Origin: Hyphomicrobiaceae bacterium
GTDB taxonomy: Bacteria > Pseudomonadota > Alphaproteobacteria > Rhizobiales > Xanthobacteraceae
Reading direction: 5' to 3'
NCBI GenBank assembly: GCA_947472885.1
Contig: CANJBX010000028.1
Location: 1 to 43,791 of the forward strand
Length of the DNA stretch: 43,791 nucleotides
The translations under genes were made by a program, and so were the position numbers. Positions 16,740 to 26,502 of the stretch are shown piece after piece (the first letter of the stretch is position 1; every line of letters starts with the position of its first letter). A model generated the notes under the pieces. The model was not told the origin of the DNA, ran no database searches, and worked only from the letters and a program-made list of their open reading frames with translations.

Positions 16740-17340
16740 ATTCCTTGACTTTTCTAATATTCCTATATACCTATTTCTCACCCTGCTCGCGAGGGGCGCT
16801 TCATGGGCGTCTTGAGGCGGAGCGGATCGAGAAGGCGGCGCCGGAGATTCAGCGCCGTCATCTCGGTGGCCGACGGTTTCGGCTGGCGCGGCGCCCGCGT
16901 GTGAGGTTCGCACCCTCACCCCCGGGAGGCTTCGGGACCCGACCGGGCGGCATGACGACCGCTCTGCAGGGAGCCTGCTGGACTGGGATAGCGAAATGCG
17001 GCGACGCAGATCGCGCGTCCCAGGAAGCGCGGACCTGGGGCCTGTAAGGTGGATACGTTCTGCCTTTGCAAAACCGCACGTGGAGCGCCGGAAGGCGTGG
17101 TGTCCGATCGCAAGGACACCGCCGCGCAATCACAAGCGCGGACATTATAGGTGCGCCTGCCGGCGCTCCGCGCCCCTCACATGTTGAGCGGCGCCTTGCC
17201 ATGCCGAAGCCCACAGGGCGAAGGCTGGTGCGAAGTTCCCAAACATTCAAAGCGCCCCCGCGCTTTTCAAAAAACAGGGATGATGATGCTTGGCTGTTTG
17301 AAAAACTAACTCGTGGTGGGCGCACGGCTTGAGCAAGTGG
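16740..17340. other. Hairpin-rich block without a credible gene
   Basis: About 600 bases hold no credible coding sequence. The frames that stay open are arginine- and proline-rich and lack ribosome-binding sites. The first 50 bases are AT-rich; the rest is GC-rich and full of short hairpins: GGTGTCC/GGACACC at 17099-17120, GCGCC/GGCGC at 17153-17166, AAGCGC/GCGCTT at about 17250-17265, and TTTTCAAA..ACAG/CTGTTTGAAAA between about 17262 and 17305. It may be a dispersed genomic repeat or a structured RNA. I cannot identify it. Confidence 0.5.
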
Positions 17341-17346
17341 TGGCAT

Positions 17347-17380
17347 CAAAAACAACCAGCCCGGCACGAGGGCCGGGCTG
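17347..17380 (-). terminator. Rho-independent terminator of the chemoreceptor gene
   Basis: The 9-bp stem CAGCCCGGC / GCCGGGCTG has a 6-base loop and, read on the minus strand, is followed by GTTGTTTTTG. It lies about 28 bases after the TGA that ends the full-length chemoreceptor frame at 17408. That position supports the TGA, rather than the earlier TAG, as the gene's original end. Confidence 0.85.
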
Positions 17381-17407
17381 CTGAAAAACGACTTGAAGCG
17401 GGCTGGC

Positions 17408-19708
17408 TCAGAACTCTTCCCACTCGGGATCGTGCTTGAGCGCCGTAGCGATCTTGGCCTACATACGGCCGACGAGGCCGCCGCGCTTGGCGGGTGCCGC
17501 AGCCTTGATCGGCGCAGGCGCGGTCTTTGTCACCGGACGTGCCGGCGCACTCGCCTGACGCGCCGGCGCACTTGCCTGACGCACCGGCTGCGCCTGGACA
17601 GCGGGAGCCGCGCCTTCGATGCGGAAGAAGCTGACGCGGTCGGTCATGGCGCTCGACTGCTGCTCGAGCGTCTTCGCCGTCGCGGCATTCTCCTCGACCA
17701 GCGCGGAGTTCTGCTGCGTGACCTCGTCCATCTGGGTCAGCGCCTTGTTGACCTGATCGAGGCCGGTCGCCTGCTCGGCGCTGGCGGTCGCGATGTCGGC
17801 GACGAGCGCGGCGACGTTCTTGATCGAGGCAACGATGTCGTTGAGCGAAGCGCCGGTGCGGTTGACGAGATCGACGCCGCTCTTGACCTGCACCGACGAG
17901 TTGGTGATGAGGTCCTTGATGTCCTTGGCCGCCTGCGACGAACGCTGCGCCAGCGAACGCACTTCGGATGCCACGACCGCAAAGCCGCGTCCGGCGTCGC
18001 CGGCACGCGCCGCTTCCACTGCCGCGTTCAGGGCAAGCAGATTGGTCTGACGCGCGATTTCGTCGATGACGCCGATGATGTCGGCGATTTTGCGCGAGGA
18101 ACTCTCGATGCGCGACATCGCTTCGACGGCGCTCGCCACGACCTCGCCGCCCTTGTCGGCGACTTCACGCGTCGTATTGGTGAGGCTGTTGGCGTGGTTG
18201 GCGTTCTCCGCGTTCTTGCGGACGGTGGCGGAGATTTCTTCCATCGACGCCGAAGTCTGCTCAAGGCCGGCGGCCTGTTCTTCGGTACGCTGGGAAAGAT
18301 CCGTCGTGCTGCTGGAAATTTCCGACGCAGCGTTCGACACGTCCACGGCCGATGCCTGGATGTCGGCAACGATGCTGGAGAGCCGTTCGGCGGTCGTGTT
18401 GGCGGAATCCTTGAGGACCGAGAACGTGCCCTGGTATTCGGCAGTGATGCGCCGCGTCAGGTCGCCTTCCGACAGCGCGCCCATCATCGAGACGAGGTCG
18501 TCGAGCACGATGCCGACGTTGTCGCACATGGCGTTGAGGGCTTCGGCAAGGTGCAGCAACACGCCTTGCTTGTCTTCGAGCGGCACGCGCTGCGAGAAAT
18601 CGCCGGCCATCGTGGCTTTCAGAACGCCGCCGACGGCCGCGTCAAATTCGTTCATGACGCGGGCCAGTGCCGCATCGCGTTCGGCTGCGGCGGCACGTTC
18701 CTGTTCGGCTTTCTGTTCGGCCGCCGTGCGGTCGCGCTCGGCGCGCTCTTCCGCGGTCATGCGGTCCAGCTCGGCCTTTTCGGCGGCTTCTCGCTGGACC
18801 TTTTCCATCGAGCGCGTCTTGAACGTCTCGACGGCGGCGGCGACATCGCCGATTTCGTCGCTGCGGCCAAGGCCTGGCAACTGAACGTCGAAGTTGCCGT
18901 CGGCGAGTTCGAGCATGCCGCCGGTGAGCTTGCGCATCGGGCGGGCAATGGTGAGGATCGAGAACATCGTCGCGCAGATCAGCAGCAGGACGACCGCGCC
19001 GCCGAACGCGAAGCTCGCGCGCTGCGCCAGTTGCACCTCGGCGTCAGCGACAGCATCCTCATCGGCGCTGCGCTTGGTTGCGAATTCGATGATCTTTTCG
19101 CCGAGATCGTCCATTTCCGCGGCGATCGGCAAGGTGCGCTCGCGCGCGACCTTGCTCATTTCGTTGTTGAGCGAGACGATCTTCCTGGCGGAATCCGCAT
19201 CCAGCGTTGCCTTCGCCTGCAATTCAAAAACGTCGTTTTTCAACGACTCGATTGTCAGCGTGTGTGCGTACAAGACATCGACCAGGCCGCTGATCTTCTG
19301 CAGGCGGGCGCGATCGTGCGACACCGAGACGAACTTGAGCGTCGAGGCGATCAGCTTGTCGAGCGTAGCCTGCTGATCGGCGAAATAAGCCTTGCCCCTT
19401 TCAATATCGGCGGCCGAGTCTGCGGCGCGCATTTCGTTCATGCCAAGCTGGATGCCGCGGATCGCGGCCTTGATCTTCAATACGCCGGTCATCAGCGACT
19501 GATTGCGCGCCGCGCTGACGCTCGCCTTGTCGGCGTACATGTTGCTGAGGTAGTGACCGCCGATCATCGCTGCGACGAGCAGGATGGTGAAGCCGGAAAC
19601 AATCGCGAGCTAGGTGCCGATGCGGGGCTTGAATATGGCTCTGAACATCGCCTTGAGCAAAGATCCGAACTTCGGCAGACGGAAGCCGCGCGCAACCCGC
19701 TTAAACAT
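17408..19708 (-). pseudogene. Methyl-accepting chemotaxis protein interrupted by two in-frame TAG codons
   Basis: The full frame spans 767 codons from ATG 19708 (GGGGGG upstream) to TGA 17408. It carries TAG at codon 33 (19610-19612) and again at 17459-17461. Alignment with the sister receptor shows AAG changed to TAG in IGT-K-LA, and CAG changed to TAG after GRM near the C-terminus. Between them the frame is intact: first membrane helix just after codon 33, helical sensor, second helix, HAMP region, and the signalling tip [26 protein letters not shown]. The last five residues, EWEEF, fit the CheR-tethering pentapeptide and lie beyond the second TAG. Restart at ATG 19567 would lose most of the first membrane helix. 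Either a young pseudogene or a gene read through by suppression. Confidence 0.85.
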
Positions 19709-19756
19709 CTAACCCCCCGAGCCTTATTTCAAGCTAATGCAGCAACTCGCTGCCAG

Positions 19757-20305
19757 TTATGCCGACATCGCCATTTCAGTATGCGCCTGCGGAATATCGA
19801 TTTCCGCATTCAAAAGATGATCGAGATCGATCAGCGCAATCATGGCTTCGTCGATGGTAATCAGGCCCGACAGGAAGAAGCCTTCGCCCGAACCGTTCAT
19901 GCGCGGCACCGGCTGGATCTTGGCACCCTCGTAGGAAACGATGTCGAGCACGCGGTCTGCCAGCAAGCCAACCAGACGGCTTTCGATCTGAACGATGATA
20001 ACGACGTGCATCGAAGTGGCTTCGGTCAGTCCCTGGCCGAAGCGGCAGCGCAGGTCGATGATCGGAACCATGACGCCGCGCAGGTTGAGAACGCCGCGGA
20101 CGTATTCGGGCTGCTTGGGAAGATGCGTGACGCCGGACCAGCCCTTGATCTCGCGAACCGACATGATCGCGACGCCGTACTGGTCTTCACCGATGGAGAA
20201 GCTGATGAATTCGATCAGACCGTCGCTGTTGGTCGTTCCACCTTCGGAGCGGAAGCCGGAGGACTTGAGGGCATCGTCTGTCGAGGTGCTGGTCTGGATA
20301 CTCAC
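19757..20305 (-). CDS. cheW: CheW chemotaxis adaptor, copy 1
   Basis: This 182-residue adaptor links chemoreceptors to the CheA kinase. The CheW domain begins near residue 33 with EFISFSIGEDQYGV and includes VREIKGW, LPKQPEYVRGVLNLRGVMVP and DLRCRFG, all hallmarks of the fold. GTG 20305 was chosen because AAGGAAG lies about 7 bases upstream; the longer frame to 20398 adds unrelated residues. The first 30 residues are serine/threonine-rich and differ from copy 2. It precedes the interrupted chemoreceptor by 48 bases and follows the terminator of the intact chemoreceptor, so it probably has its own promoter in the 245 bases between. Confidence 0.95.
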   Translation of the reverse strand: MSIQTSTSTDDALKSSGFRSEGGTTNSDGLIEFISFSIGEDQYGVAIMSVREIKGWSGVTHLPKQPEYVRGVLNLRGVMVPIIDLRCRFGQGLTEATSMHVVIIVQIESRLVGLLADRVLDIVSYEGAKIQPVPRMNGSGEGFFLSGLITIDEAMIALIDLDHLLNAEIDIPQAHTEMAMSA

Positions 20306-20550
20306 GCTGGGCTTCCTTGCGAAACGCCCGCTTTCTTGCCGCCCCACACGAGGCAAAAGGCTCGCAGCCCGGCAGTTCTTGCGGTGCGGTGAACACAACC
20401 TTTGATGTTGACGCAGGATATGGATGGGAGGTTGAGACTTTATGAAAATCCCGGAGTCGATTATCCGAAACCGCCCAAATCGCCGCTTCGCGCGTTCCGG
20501 GCATGGTTATGCCGTCGAAAAAGCCCGTTATTCGAAGAAAAGCATCGCAC

Positions 20551-20586
20551 CAAACGAAATGGCTCCGGCGGTTTCCCGCCGGAGCC
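20551..20586 (-). terminator. Terminator after the intact chemoreceptor gene
   Basis: An 11-bp GC stem (GGCTCCGGCGG / CCGCCGGAGCC) with a 4-base loop is followed on the minus strand by ATTTCGTTTG. It lies 57 bases after the chemoreceptor stop. The T run is short, so termination may be partial. Confidence 0.75.
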
Positions 20587-20642
20587 AACGCTCACGCCTG
20601 ACTACGTTCAGTTTGCCTGGAGGGTCAGACCCGGCATACGCA

Positions 20643-23129
20643 TCAGAATTCCTCGAAATCCGCCTGAGGCTTGAGCGCGGTCGCAAGACCGGCCTGCATG
20701 CGCCCGACGGCGCCGCCGCGCTTGGCGGGTTGCGCCGCGGGCCTCGCGGCCGATGGCTTGGTGGCCAACGGCATTTGAACGATACGCTGCAGGGCCTGAT
20801 CGACACGGGAGAACGCGACGCGCTCGCTCATCGCGGCCGACTGGCTCTCCAGCGTCTTGGCGGTAGCGGCGTTTTCCTCGACCAGCGCCGAGTTCTGCTG
20901 GGTCACTTCGTCCATCTGGGTCAGCGCCTTGTTGACCTGATCGATGCCCGTGGCCTGCTCGTTCGAGGCGTTGGCGATGTCCGCCACGATATCGGCCACA
21001 CGCTTGATCGAAGTGACGATTTCGTTGAGCGAAGTGCCGGTGCGGTTCACGAGATCGACGCCATCCTTGACCTGCGTCGAACTCGACGTGATGAGGTCCT
21101 TGATGTCCTTCGCTGCCTGCGAGGAACGTTGCGCCAGCGAGCGGACTTCGGATGCGACGACCGCGAAGCCACGGCCTGCATCGCCCGCCCGCGCTGCTTC
21201 AACCGCAGCGTTCAAGGCCAGCAGGTTTGTCTGCCGCGCGATTTCGTCAATGACGCCGATGATGTCGGCAATCTTGTTCGAGGAATCCTCGATGCGCGAC
21301 ATCGCCTCGACCGTCGAGGCCACCACAACGCCGCCACGATCCGCCACTTCACGCGCGCCGGCGGTGAGCTGGTTGGCCTGCTGGGCGTTTTCGGCGTTCT
21401 TCTTCACCGTCGCCGAGATCTCTTCCATCGACGCCGAAGTTTCTTCGAGGCCGGCGGCCTGCTCCTCGGTGCGCTGAGAAAGATCCGTCGTGCTGGTGGA
21501 GATTTCCGCCGCCGCATTGGCGACTTCCTTGGCCGACGCCGTGATCTCCGACACCGTCTCGGACAGCTTGATCGCGGTCGTGTTGGCGCTGTCCTTGAGC
21601 GTACCGAAGGTGCCTTCGTAGTTGGCGTTGATGCGCTTGGTCAGATCGCCTTCGGAGAGTGCACCCATCATGACGACCAGATCGTCCATCACCTTGCCGA
21701 TGTTGTCGCACATCATGTTCATGGCTTCGGCGAGATTGCGGATGACGCCTTCCTTGCCTTCAAGCGCGACACGCTGGGAGAAGTCGCCCGCCATCGCCGC
21801 CTTGGCGATGCCGCCGACCGCCGCATCGAACTCGGCCATCACGCGCGCCGTCGCGGCATCACGTTCCGCCGCAGCCTGCTTGTCGGCCTCAGCCTTTGCC
21901 TCGGCCGCGATCCGGTCGCGTTCGGCTTTCACCGCCGCTTCCTGAAGTTCACGATCAGCATTGGCCTGCGCTTCGGCGCGCGCCTTCTCGGCCGACTTGA
22001 CCTTGAAGGTCTCGACCGCCTGCGCCACATCGCCGATCTCGTCCTTGCGGCCGAGGCCAGGCAGCACCACATCGAAGTTGCCGCCGGCGAGTTCAAGCAT
22101 GCCGCCGGTCAAGGCCTTCATCGGACGGGCAATCGAGAATGCACCGAAGACGGCAGCCCCGAGCAGCACCACCACCAACACCGCACCGACACCAAGGCCG
22201 ACCATGCCGGCCTGGGTCATTGCGGCCTGGGCGCTGGATTTGGCTTCGCTGCTGGTCTGCAACGCGACTGTCGCGGCCTGTTCGTTCAACTGATTGGCTT
22301 CATTGGCGAACGTCAATGTGCGTTCGCGGACTGCGCCGATCATGATCTCTTGCTGTTTGATCATATCATTTGAGAGCGACTCGAAATCCAGCATCACTTT
22401 CGATAGCTGCTCGATTTGGGCGACAACACTCTTTTCACCGGCAATGCCCGCGGCATGTTTGAGCGATTGTACGCCCTTCGTCAGGTTGCCTTTCATGACC
22501 TCCGCCTGTTGCGGCTCGCCGGTGAATTCAAAGCGCCAGGTCGCAGCACGGGTCGTGGCAAAAGAGAGATTGGCGTCGCGCAGGTCGGTCTCCAGCTCGC
22601 TGCGGTTCGTCAGCCCGGTCAGCGCCGGCGACGAAAGCAGGGTGTCGTAAGTCTTGTTCCAGACCCCCATCAACGGATTGCGCCTGTCAATCAGGCCCAG
22701 GATTTCGGTCTGCGTCGTGACAATCTCCTCCGCGCCGACGCCATATTTTTCCACCAGGGCGCGTATTTTCAGCAGACGCTCACGGTTCTCCGGCTTTTTA
22801 ACAAGCTTCAACGCACCATCGACTTCCTTGAAGGTTCGCGCGAGATTCTCGCGAAGTCGCTCAGCGGGCGACTTGATATCGGCGACCGTTTTCGCCAACC
22901 GCACATCGCGGACGTTCATCTGTACCCGCCGCACGGCAGCTTCGGTATTCAGATTATGCACCATGATTTTTTGTTGAACGTCGGCGGCCTCCTCCAGTTG
23001 AGCAACGGAGCGCTCGCTCATCACCTGGTTGGCCAGCATCGCAACGACCAGCAAGATACCAATGCCGCTGGTGAGTGCGAGCTTCGTGCCGATGCGCAAG
23101 TTAATGAAAATACCAAACAGCTTCGACAT
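20643..23129 (-). CDS. Methyl-accepting chemotaxis protein (intact copy)
   Basis: This 828-residue chemoreceptor has its first membrane helix at about residues 17-36 ([20 protein letters not shown]), then a long helical periplasmic sensor of about 270 residues. The second helix is near 310-330, HAMP follows ([20 protein letters not shown]), a second HAMP-like unit lies near [15 protein letters not shown], and then comes the methyl-accepting coiled coil. The kinase-control tip is [27 protein letters not shown]. The tail ends DFEEF, a good CheR-tethering pentapeptide. ATG 23129 has GAGGGG upstream. It follows CheW copy 2 by 130 bases. The ligand is unknown. Confidence 0.96.
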   Translation of the reverse strand: MSKLFGIFINLRIGTKLALTSGIGILLVVAMLANQVMSERSVAQLEEAADVQQKIMVHNLNTEAAVRRVQMNVRDVRLAKTVADIKSPAERLRENLARTFKEVDGALKLVKKPENRERLLKIRALVEKYGVGAEEIVTTQTEILGLIDRRNPLMGVWNKTYDTLLSSPALTGLTNRSELETDLRDANLSFATTRAATWRFEFTGEPQQAEVMKGNLTKGVQSLKHAAGIAGEKSVVAQIEQLSKVMLDFESLSNDMIKQQEIMIGAVRERTLTFANEANQLNEQAATVALQTSSEAKSSAQAAMTQAGMVGLGVGAVLVVVLLGAAVFGAFSIARPMKALTGGMLELAGGNFDVVLPGLGRKDEIGDVAQAVETFKVKSAEKARAEAQANADRELQEAAVKAERDRIAAEAKAEADKQAAAERDAATARVMAEFDAAVGGIAKAAMAGDFSQRVALEGKEGVIRNLAEAMNMMCDNIGKVMDDLVVMMGALSEGDLTKRINANYEGTFGTLKDSANTTAIKLSETVSEITASAKEVANAAAEISTSTTDLSQRTEEQAAGLEETSASMEEISATVKKNAENAQQANQLTAGAREVADRGGVVVASTVEAMSRIEDSSNKIADIIGVIDEIARQTNLLALNAAVEAARAGDAGRGFAVVASEVRSLAQRSSQAAKDIKDLITSSSTQVKDGVDLVNRTGTSLNEIVTSIKRVADIVADIANASNEQATGIDQVNKALTQMDEVTQQNSALVEENAATAKTLESQSAAMSERVAFSRVDQALQRIVQMPLATKPSAARPAAQPAKRGGAVGRMQAGLATALKPQADFEEF

Positions 23130-23259
23130 CACATGACCCCTCGTTATGCCGCGGGGCGCCCTCCCGAGGCAGTGAATGAAAATTGAAAATATGGCAGAGT
23201 AAATTCAGATAACGCAGCACACGGCGTGACGCAGACGCGCTCCCCAGGAGCGAACGCAA

Positions 23260-23757
23260 CTATGCGGCGGCCAGAACTTGCGCGCCGCTTTCCGAAAGCA
23301 AATGCTCAAGATCGATCAGGGCAATCATGGCGTCGTCGATGGTGATCAGGCCCGAGAGGAATTCCGCCTGTGCGGCGCCGCCGACCGTCGGAACTTTCTG
23401 GATTTTCGAATTCTCAAACGAAACAATGTCGAGCACACGATCCGCGAGAAGACCGACCAGACGGTCCCCAATCTGGACAATGATGACGACATGCATGGCG
23501 GAGGCGTCGGTCATTCCCTGCCCGAAGCGGCAACGCAGATCGATGATCGGAACCATGACGCCGCGCAGGTTGAGAACACCGCGCACGTACTCCGGCTGCT
23601 TGGGAAGATGCGTGACGCCAGACCAGCCCTTGATCTCGCGAACCGACATGATCGCGACGCCATACTGGTCGTCGCCGATCGAGAAGCTGATGAATTCGAT
23701 CAGGCCATCGACGCCCGATGCTGAATCTTCGGACCCACCGTTGGTTTGGGCGCTCAT
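23260..23757 (-). CDS. cheW: CheW chemotaxis adaptor, copy 2
   Basis: The protein has 165 residues with the same CheW domain as copy 1. Over the core (from EFISFSIG to MHVVIIVQI) only a few conservative changes are seen, such as E/D, L/M and T/S. The N- and C-terminal ends differ. ATG 23757 has AAGGA about 8 bases upstream; a TTG at 23781 in the same frame is less likely. It heads the intact chemoreceptor module. The upstream 256 bases separate it from the divergent quinone-oxidoreductase-like gene and should hold its promoter. Confidence 0.95.
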   Translation of the reverse strand: MSAQTNGGSEDSASGVDGLIEFISFSIGDDQYGVAIMSVREIKGWSGVTHLPKQPEYVRGVLNLRGVMVPIIDLRCRFGQGMTDASAMHVVIIVQIGDRLVGLLADRVLDIVSFENSKIQKVPTVGGAAQAEFLSGLITIDDAMIALIDLEHLLSESGAQVLAAA

Positions 23758-24013
23758 TGCCGATTCCTTCGCTTTCGCCAAAGACAGCGCATTTCCGTTC
23801 TGGATTTGGAGGCAGATGGCACAGCCGGAGCAAAGCGCCAGGCACCCAAGCTCAACCTGAGATATTGAACAGGCAGGTTAACTGGTTATGGTTGAAAATG
23901 TATGAATGGGGCGCGGCCCGGTAAGACAAATCCAGAAAAATCGCACCCCGTCATCCTGCGCTCGCACCGCCAGAGAAGCGGACGCAGGTATCATCGTGAT
24001 AGAGATCGCACGC

Positions 24014-25024
24014 ATGAAAGTTGCATGGGTCGAGACCGTCGGATCGCTCGATAACCTCAAGCTGGTCGAACGGCCCGAACCGCGGCCCGGCCGCGGCGAA
24101 GTGCTGGTTCGATTGCGCGCAGCCTCGCTGAACTACCGCGATCTGGTAACAACCGCCGGCGGCTACGGATCGCATCAACGCCGCGAAAATCTCATCCCGC
24201 TTTCCGATGGCGCGGGCGAAATTGCCGCGCTCGGCGACGGCGTCACGGCATGGAAGATGGGCGACCGCGTCACCGGCCACATTTTTCCGAAATGGCTGAC
24301 GGGGCCGCCGACCGAAGCCCGCTTGTCGGCATCGCTCGGCGGATCTGCGGATGGCGTCGCCTGCGAGTATCGCGTTTTCGGCGAAAACGAGATCCTGCGC
24401 GTGCCGGATCACCTCTCTTTTGCGGAAGGCGCCGCCCTCCCCTGCGCCGCGCTGACGGCGTGGGTATCCGTGATCGCGCAAGGCCAGGTTGGGCCGGGTC
24501 AAACCGTGCTGACGCAAGGCACCGGCGGCGTCTCGCTGTTCGCACTCCAGTTCGCCAAGATGGCGGGCGCTGCTGTCGTTGCGACCTCGTCAAATACGGA
24601 AAAGCTTGAGCGCCTGCGGGCGCTCGGCGCCAACTACGTTATCAACTACAAGAGCGATCCCGACTGGGGCCGTACCGCCCTGAAGTTCGTCCCGCACGGC
24701 GTCGATCTCGTGGTCGATATCGGTGGCGGCGAGACGATTTCGCAGTCGCTGCGTGCGTTGCGCATGGGCGGCACCATCAGCGTGATCGGCGTCGTGGCCG
24801 GGGCGCGGCACGACCTCAACGTGCCGGTGCTGATCCTCAAGAACGCAAGACTGCAAGGCGCATCGGCAGGGAACCGCGACCAGTTCGCCGCCATGCTGGC
24901 CGCCATCGCCCAGTATCAGTTGCGGCCAGTGCTGGACCGCACGTTCCCGCTGGCCGACCTGCGGGCGGCGCTTGAACACCTCAAGAGCGGCCGCCATGTC
25001 GGCAAGGTCTGCATCGCGATTTAA
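24014..25024 (+). CDS. Quinone-oxidoreductase-like MDR enzyme
   Basis: This 336-residue medium-chain dehydrogenase/reductase has the N-terminal GroES-like domain (AASLNYRDLVTTAGGYG, then GDRVTGHIFPKW) and a C-terminal Rossmann domain with VLTQGTGGVSLFALQFAKMAGA near residue 165. The zinc-ligand pattern of true alcohol dehydrogenases is not evident (LNYRD replaces the usual CGTD), which suggests the zinc-free, NADPH-dependent group. The start at ATG 24014 matches where the family begins; the frame is open 36 codons upstream, without a good ribosome-binding site. It begins a run of plus-strand catabolic genes but lies 162 bases from the next, so co-transcription is uncertain. Confidence 0.88.
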   Translation: MKVAWVETVGSLDNLKLVERPEPRPGRGEVLVRLRAASLNYRDLVTTAGGYGSHQRRENLIPLSDGAGEIAALGDGVTAWKMGDRVTGHIFPKWLTGPPTEARLSASLGGSADGVACEYRVFGENEILRVPDHLSFAEGAALPCAALTAWVSVIAQGQVGPGQTVLTQGTGGVSLFALQFAKMAGAAVVATSSNTEKLERLRALGANYVINYKSDPDWGRTALKFVPHGVDLVVDIGGGETISQSLRALRMGGTISVIGVVAGARHDLNVPVLILKNARLQGASAGNRDQFAAMLAAIAQYQLRPVLDRTFPLADLRAALEHLKSGRHVGKVCIAI

Positions 25025-25186
25025 GCCGATAACACAAGGCTTGGCGGCTTTGCGGCGTCAGCTGAATTGACGGACCCAAATTGCTCCCTATAGTGATTAA
25101 TTAGCGAACCGCGCAGGACCCATCATGCCGGACGCTACGGGTTGGAAGTGGCGCCGCGCGGCAGAATGGCGGCGGCCTGGAGGTGA

Positions 25187-26497
25187 ATGATGACGGGCAA
25201 CGTGTCGTCCAGACTTCAATGGCCGTCCTCGCGGGCGGAGATCGAAAAGATACAGAACATCCGCAAACGCCGTGCCGTCGAACTCGCGATGCGCGCACCG
25301 TTCTTTCGCGACCGGCTCAAGGGCATCCGGCTCGACCACCTCGACGAACCGGAAGAGTGGACGAAGATTCCGCTGCTGACGAAGGACCAGCTTCGGCAAA
25401 TCCCGACCGATCAATTCCACGCGCAATTCTGCGTCGCGCCGCGCCGCGATGTTGTCGAATACTGGCGTTCCGGCGGCGTCACCGGCAAGCCGCTGTTCTA
25501 TCCGCGCTCGTTCGAAGACATGGAATACAGTATCCTGTGCTTCGCGCGCGCTTTCGACGTGGTCGGCGCAACGCCCGAGGACATGGTCCACATCTCATTT
25601 CCGCTCGGCATTCATCCGGTCGCACACTTATATGCACGCGCGGCGGAAGGCCTCGGCATCGGCACGATCTGGTGCGGCTCCGGCTCCAACACGCCATCGC
25701 TGACACAGCTTGAACTGATCCGCGATCTCAAGCCGACGATCTGGGCCGGCATGGGAAGCTACGGCCTGCACCTTGCCAATCTGGCCGAGGCGCAGGGCTT
25801 CGACCTTTCCAAAAGCTCGGTGAAACAAATCATCGTTGCAGCCGAACCGCTGTCACCTGCCAAGCGTCAAAAGCTCGAACGCTCATGGGGCGCGGAAGTG
25901 TCCGACCAATTCGGCATGACCGAGGGCGCGCTGATTTCCGTACAATCGCCCAGACACGATGGCCTTCATGTGTGGTCGGACTTGTTCTTCTGCGAAGTCG
26001 TCGACGAGAACACCGGACTGCCGGTGCCGGAAGGCGAAGTAGGCACCATGGCGATGACGGCGCTCTGTAATAATAACGTCACGCCGTTCCTGCGCTGGAA
26101 TTCCGGCGACCTCATCAGCATGAAGCCCGGCGGGCATGGTGACGGACCGTGGTCGATGTTCCCGGTGATGCAGCATGCGCGCCGCACCGTTGGATTCTTC
26201 AAGGTGCGCGGCGTCAACATCAACCACAATGAGCTTGAAGACCTGCTGTTCTACAACCCGGACGTTCAGGACTTCAAAGCCGAGGTCCATGCAACCGACT
26301 CCGGCCTCGATGTATTGAAGCTGCTGATCGAGCCGCGCCGCGACATCAGTGACGATGCGCTGCGCGCGGAAGTCAACGCGAAGGTGCAAAAGACCTTCGA
26401 GGTCACACCTGAAATCATTTTTCTCGAACGCGGCACCTTGGGCAAGGAATTCGAAGCGAGCATCAAGGCTGCGCGTTTCGTGGACAAGCGAGGCTAA
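25187..26497 (+). CDS. PaaK-like acyl-CoA ligase / adenylating enzyme
   Basis: This 436-residue protein is of the phenylacetate-CoA ligase family, which activates carboxylic acids with ATP. YWRSGGVTGKPLFYPRS near residue 90 replaces the usual serine/glycine-rich P-loop. SDQFGMTEGALIS near residue 243 is the adenylate-binding motif, WNSGDLISM gives the ATP-ribose aspartate, and a C-terminal domain ends in GTLGKEFEAS, where the last conserved Lys would act. ATG 25187 has CTGGAGGTGA directly upstream. The next gene starts 5 bases after its stop, so the pair is co-transcribed. It probably activates the acid of this pathway; the substrate is unknown. Confidence 0.88.
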   Translation: MMTGNVSSRLQWPSSRAEIEKIQNIRKRRAVELAMRAPFFRDRLKGIRLDHLDEPEEWTKIPLLTKDQLRQIPTDQFHAQFCVAPRRDVVEYWRSGGVTGKPLFYPRSFEDMEYSILCFARAFDVVGATPEDMVHISFPLGIHPVAHLYARAAEGLGIGTIWCGSGSNTPSLTQLELIRDLKPTIWAGMGSYGLHLANLAEAQGFDLSKSSVKQIIVAAEPLSPAKRQKLERSWGAEVSDQFGMTEGALISVQSPRHDGLHVWSDLFFCEVVDENTGLPVPEGEVGTMAMTALCNNNVTPFLRWNSGDLISMKPGGHGDGPWSMFPVMQHARRTVGFFKVRGVNINHNELEDLLFYNPDVQDFKAEVHATDSGLDVLKLLIEPRRDISDDALRAEVNAKVQKTFEVTPEIIFLERGTLGKEFEASIKAARFVDKRG

Positions 26498-26502
26498 TCA
26501 CA

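Noticed and set aside
16858-17367. A 169-residue minus-strand frame in the hairpin-rich block
   Set aside because: Low-complexity Arg/Pro/Ser composition, no ribosome-binding site, and it runs through several hairpins and the terminator stem.
17408-19708. Genome-wide reassignment of TAG to an amino acid to explain the two ambers
   Set aside because: TAG ends the FadE, DoxX and LivF-like genes at the expected family lengths, so TAG is a normal stop here; only local suppression remains possible.
17393-20392. A 999-residue open frame on the plus strand opposite the chemoreceptor and CheW genes
   Set aside because: It is rich in Arg, His and Asp, has no domain pattern, and mirrors the high-GC codon use of the genes on the other strand.
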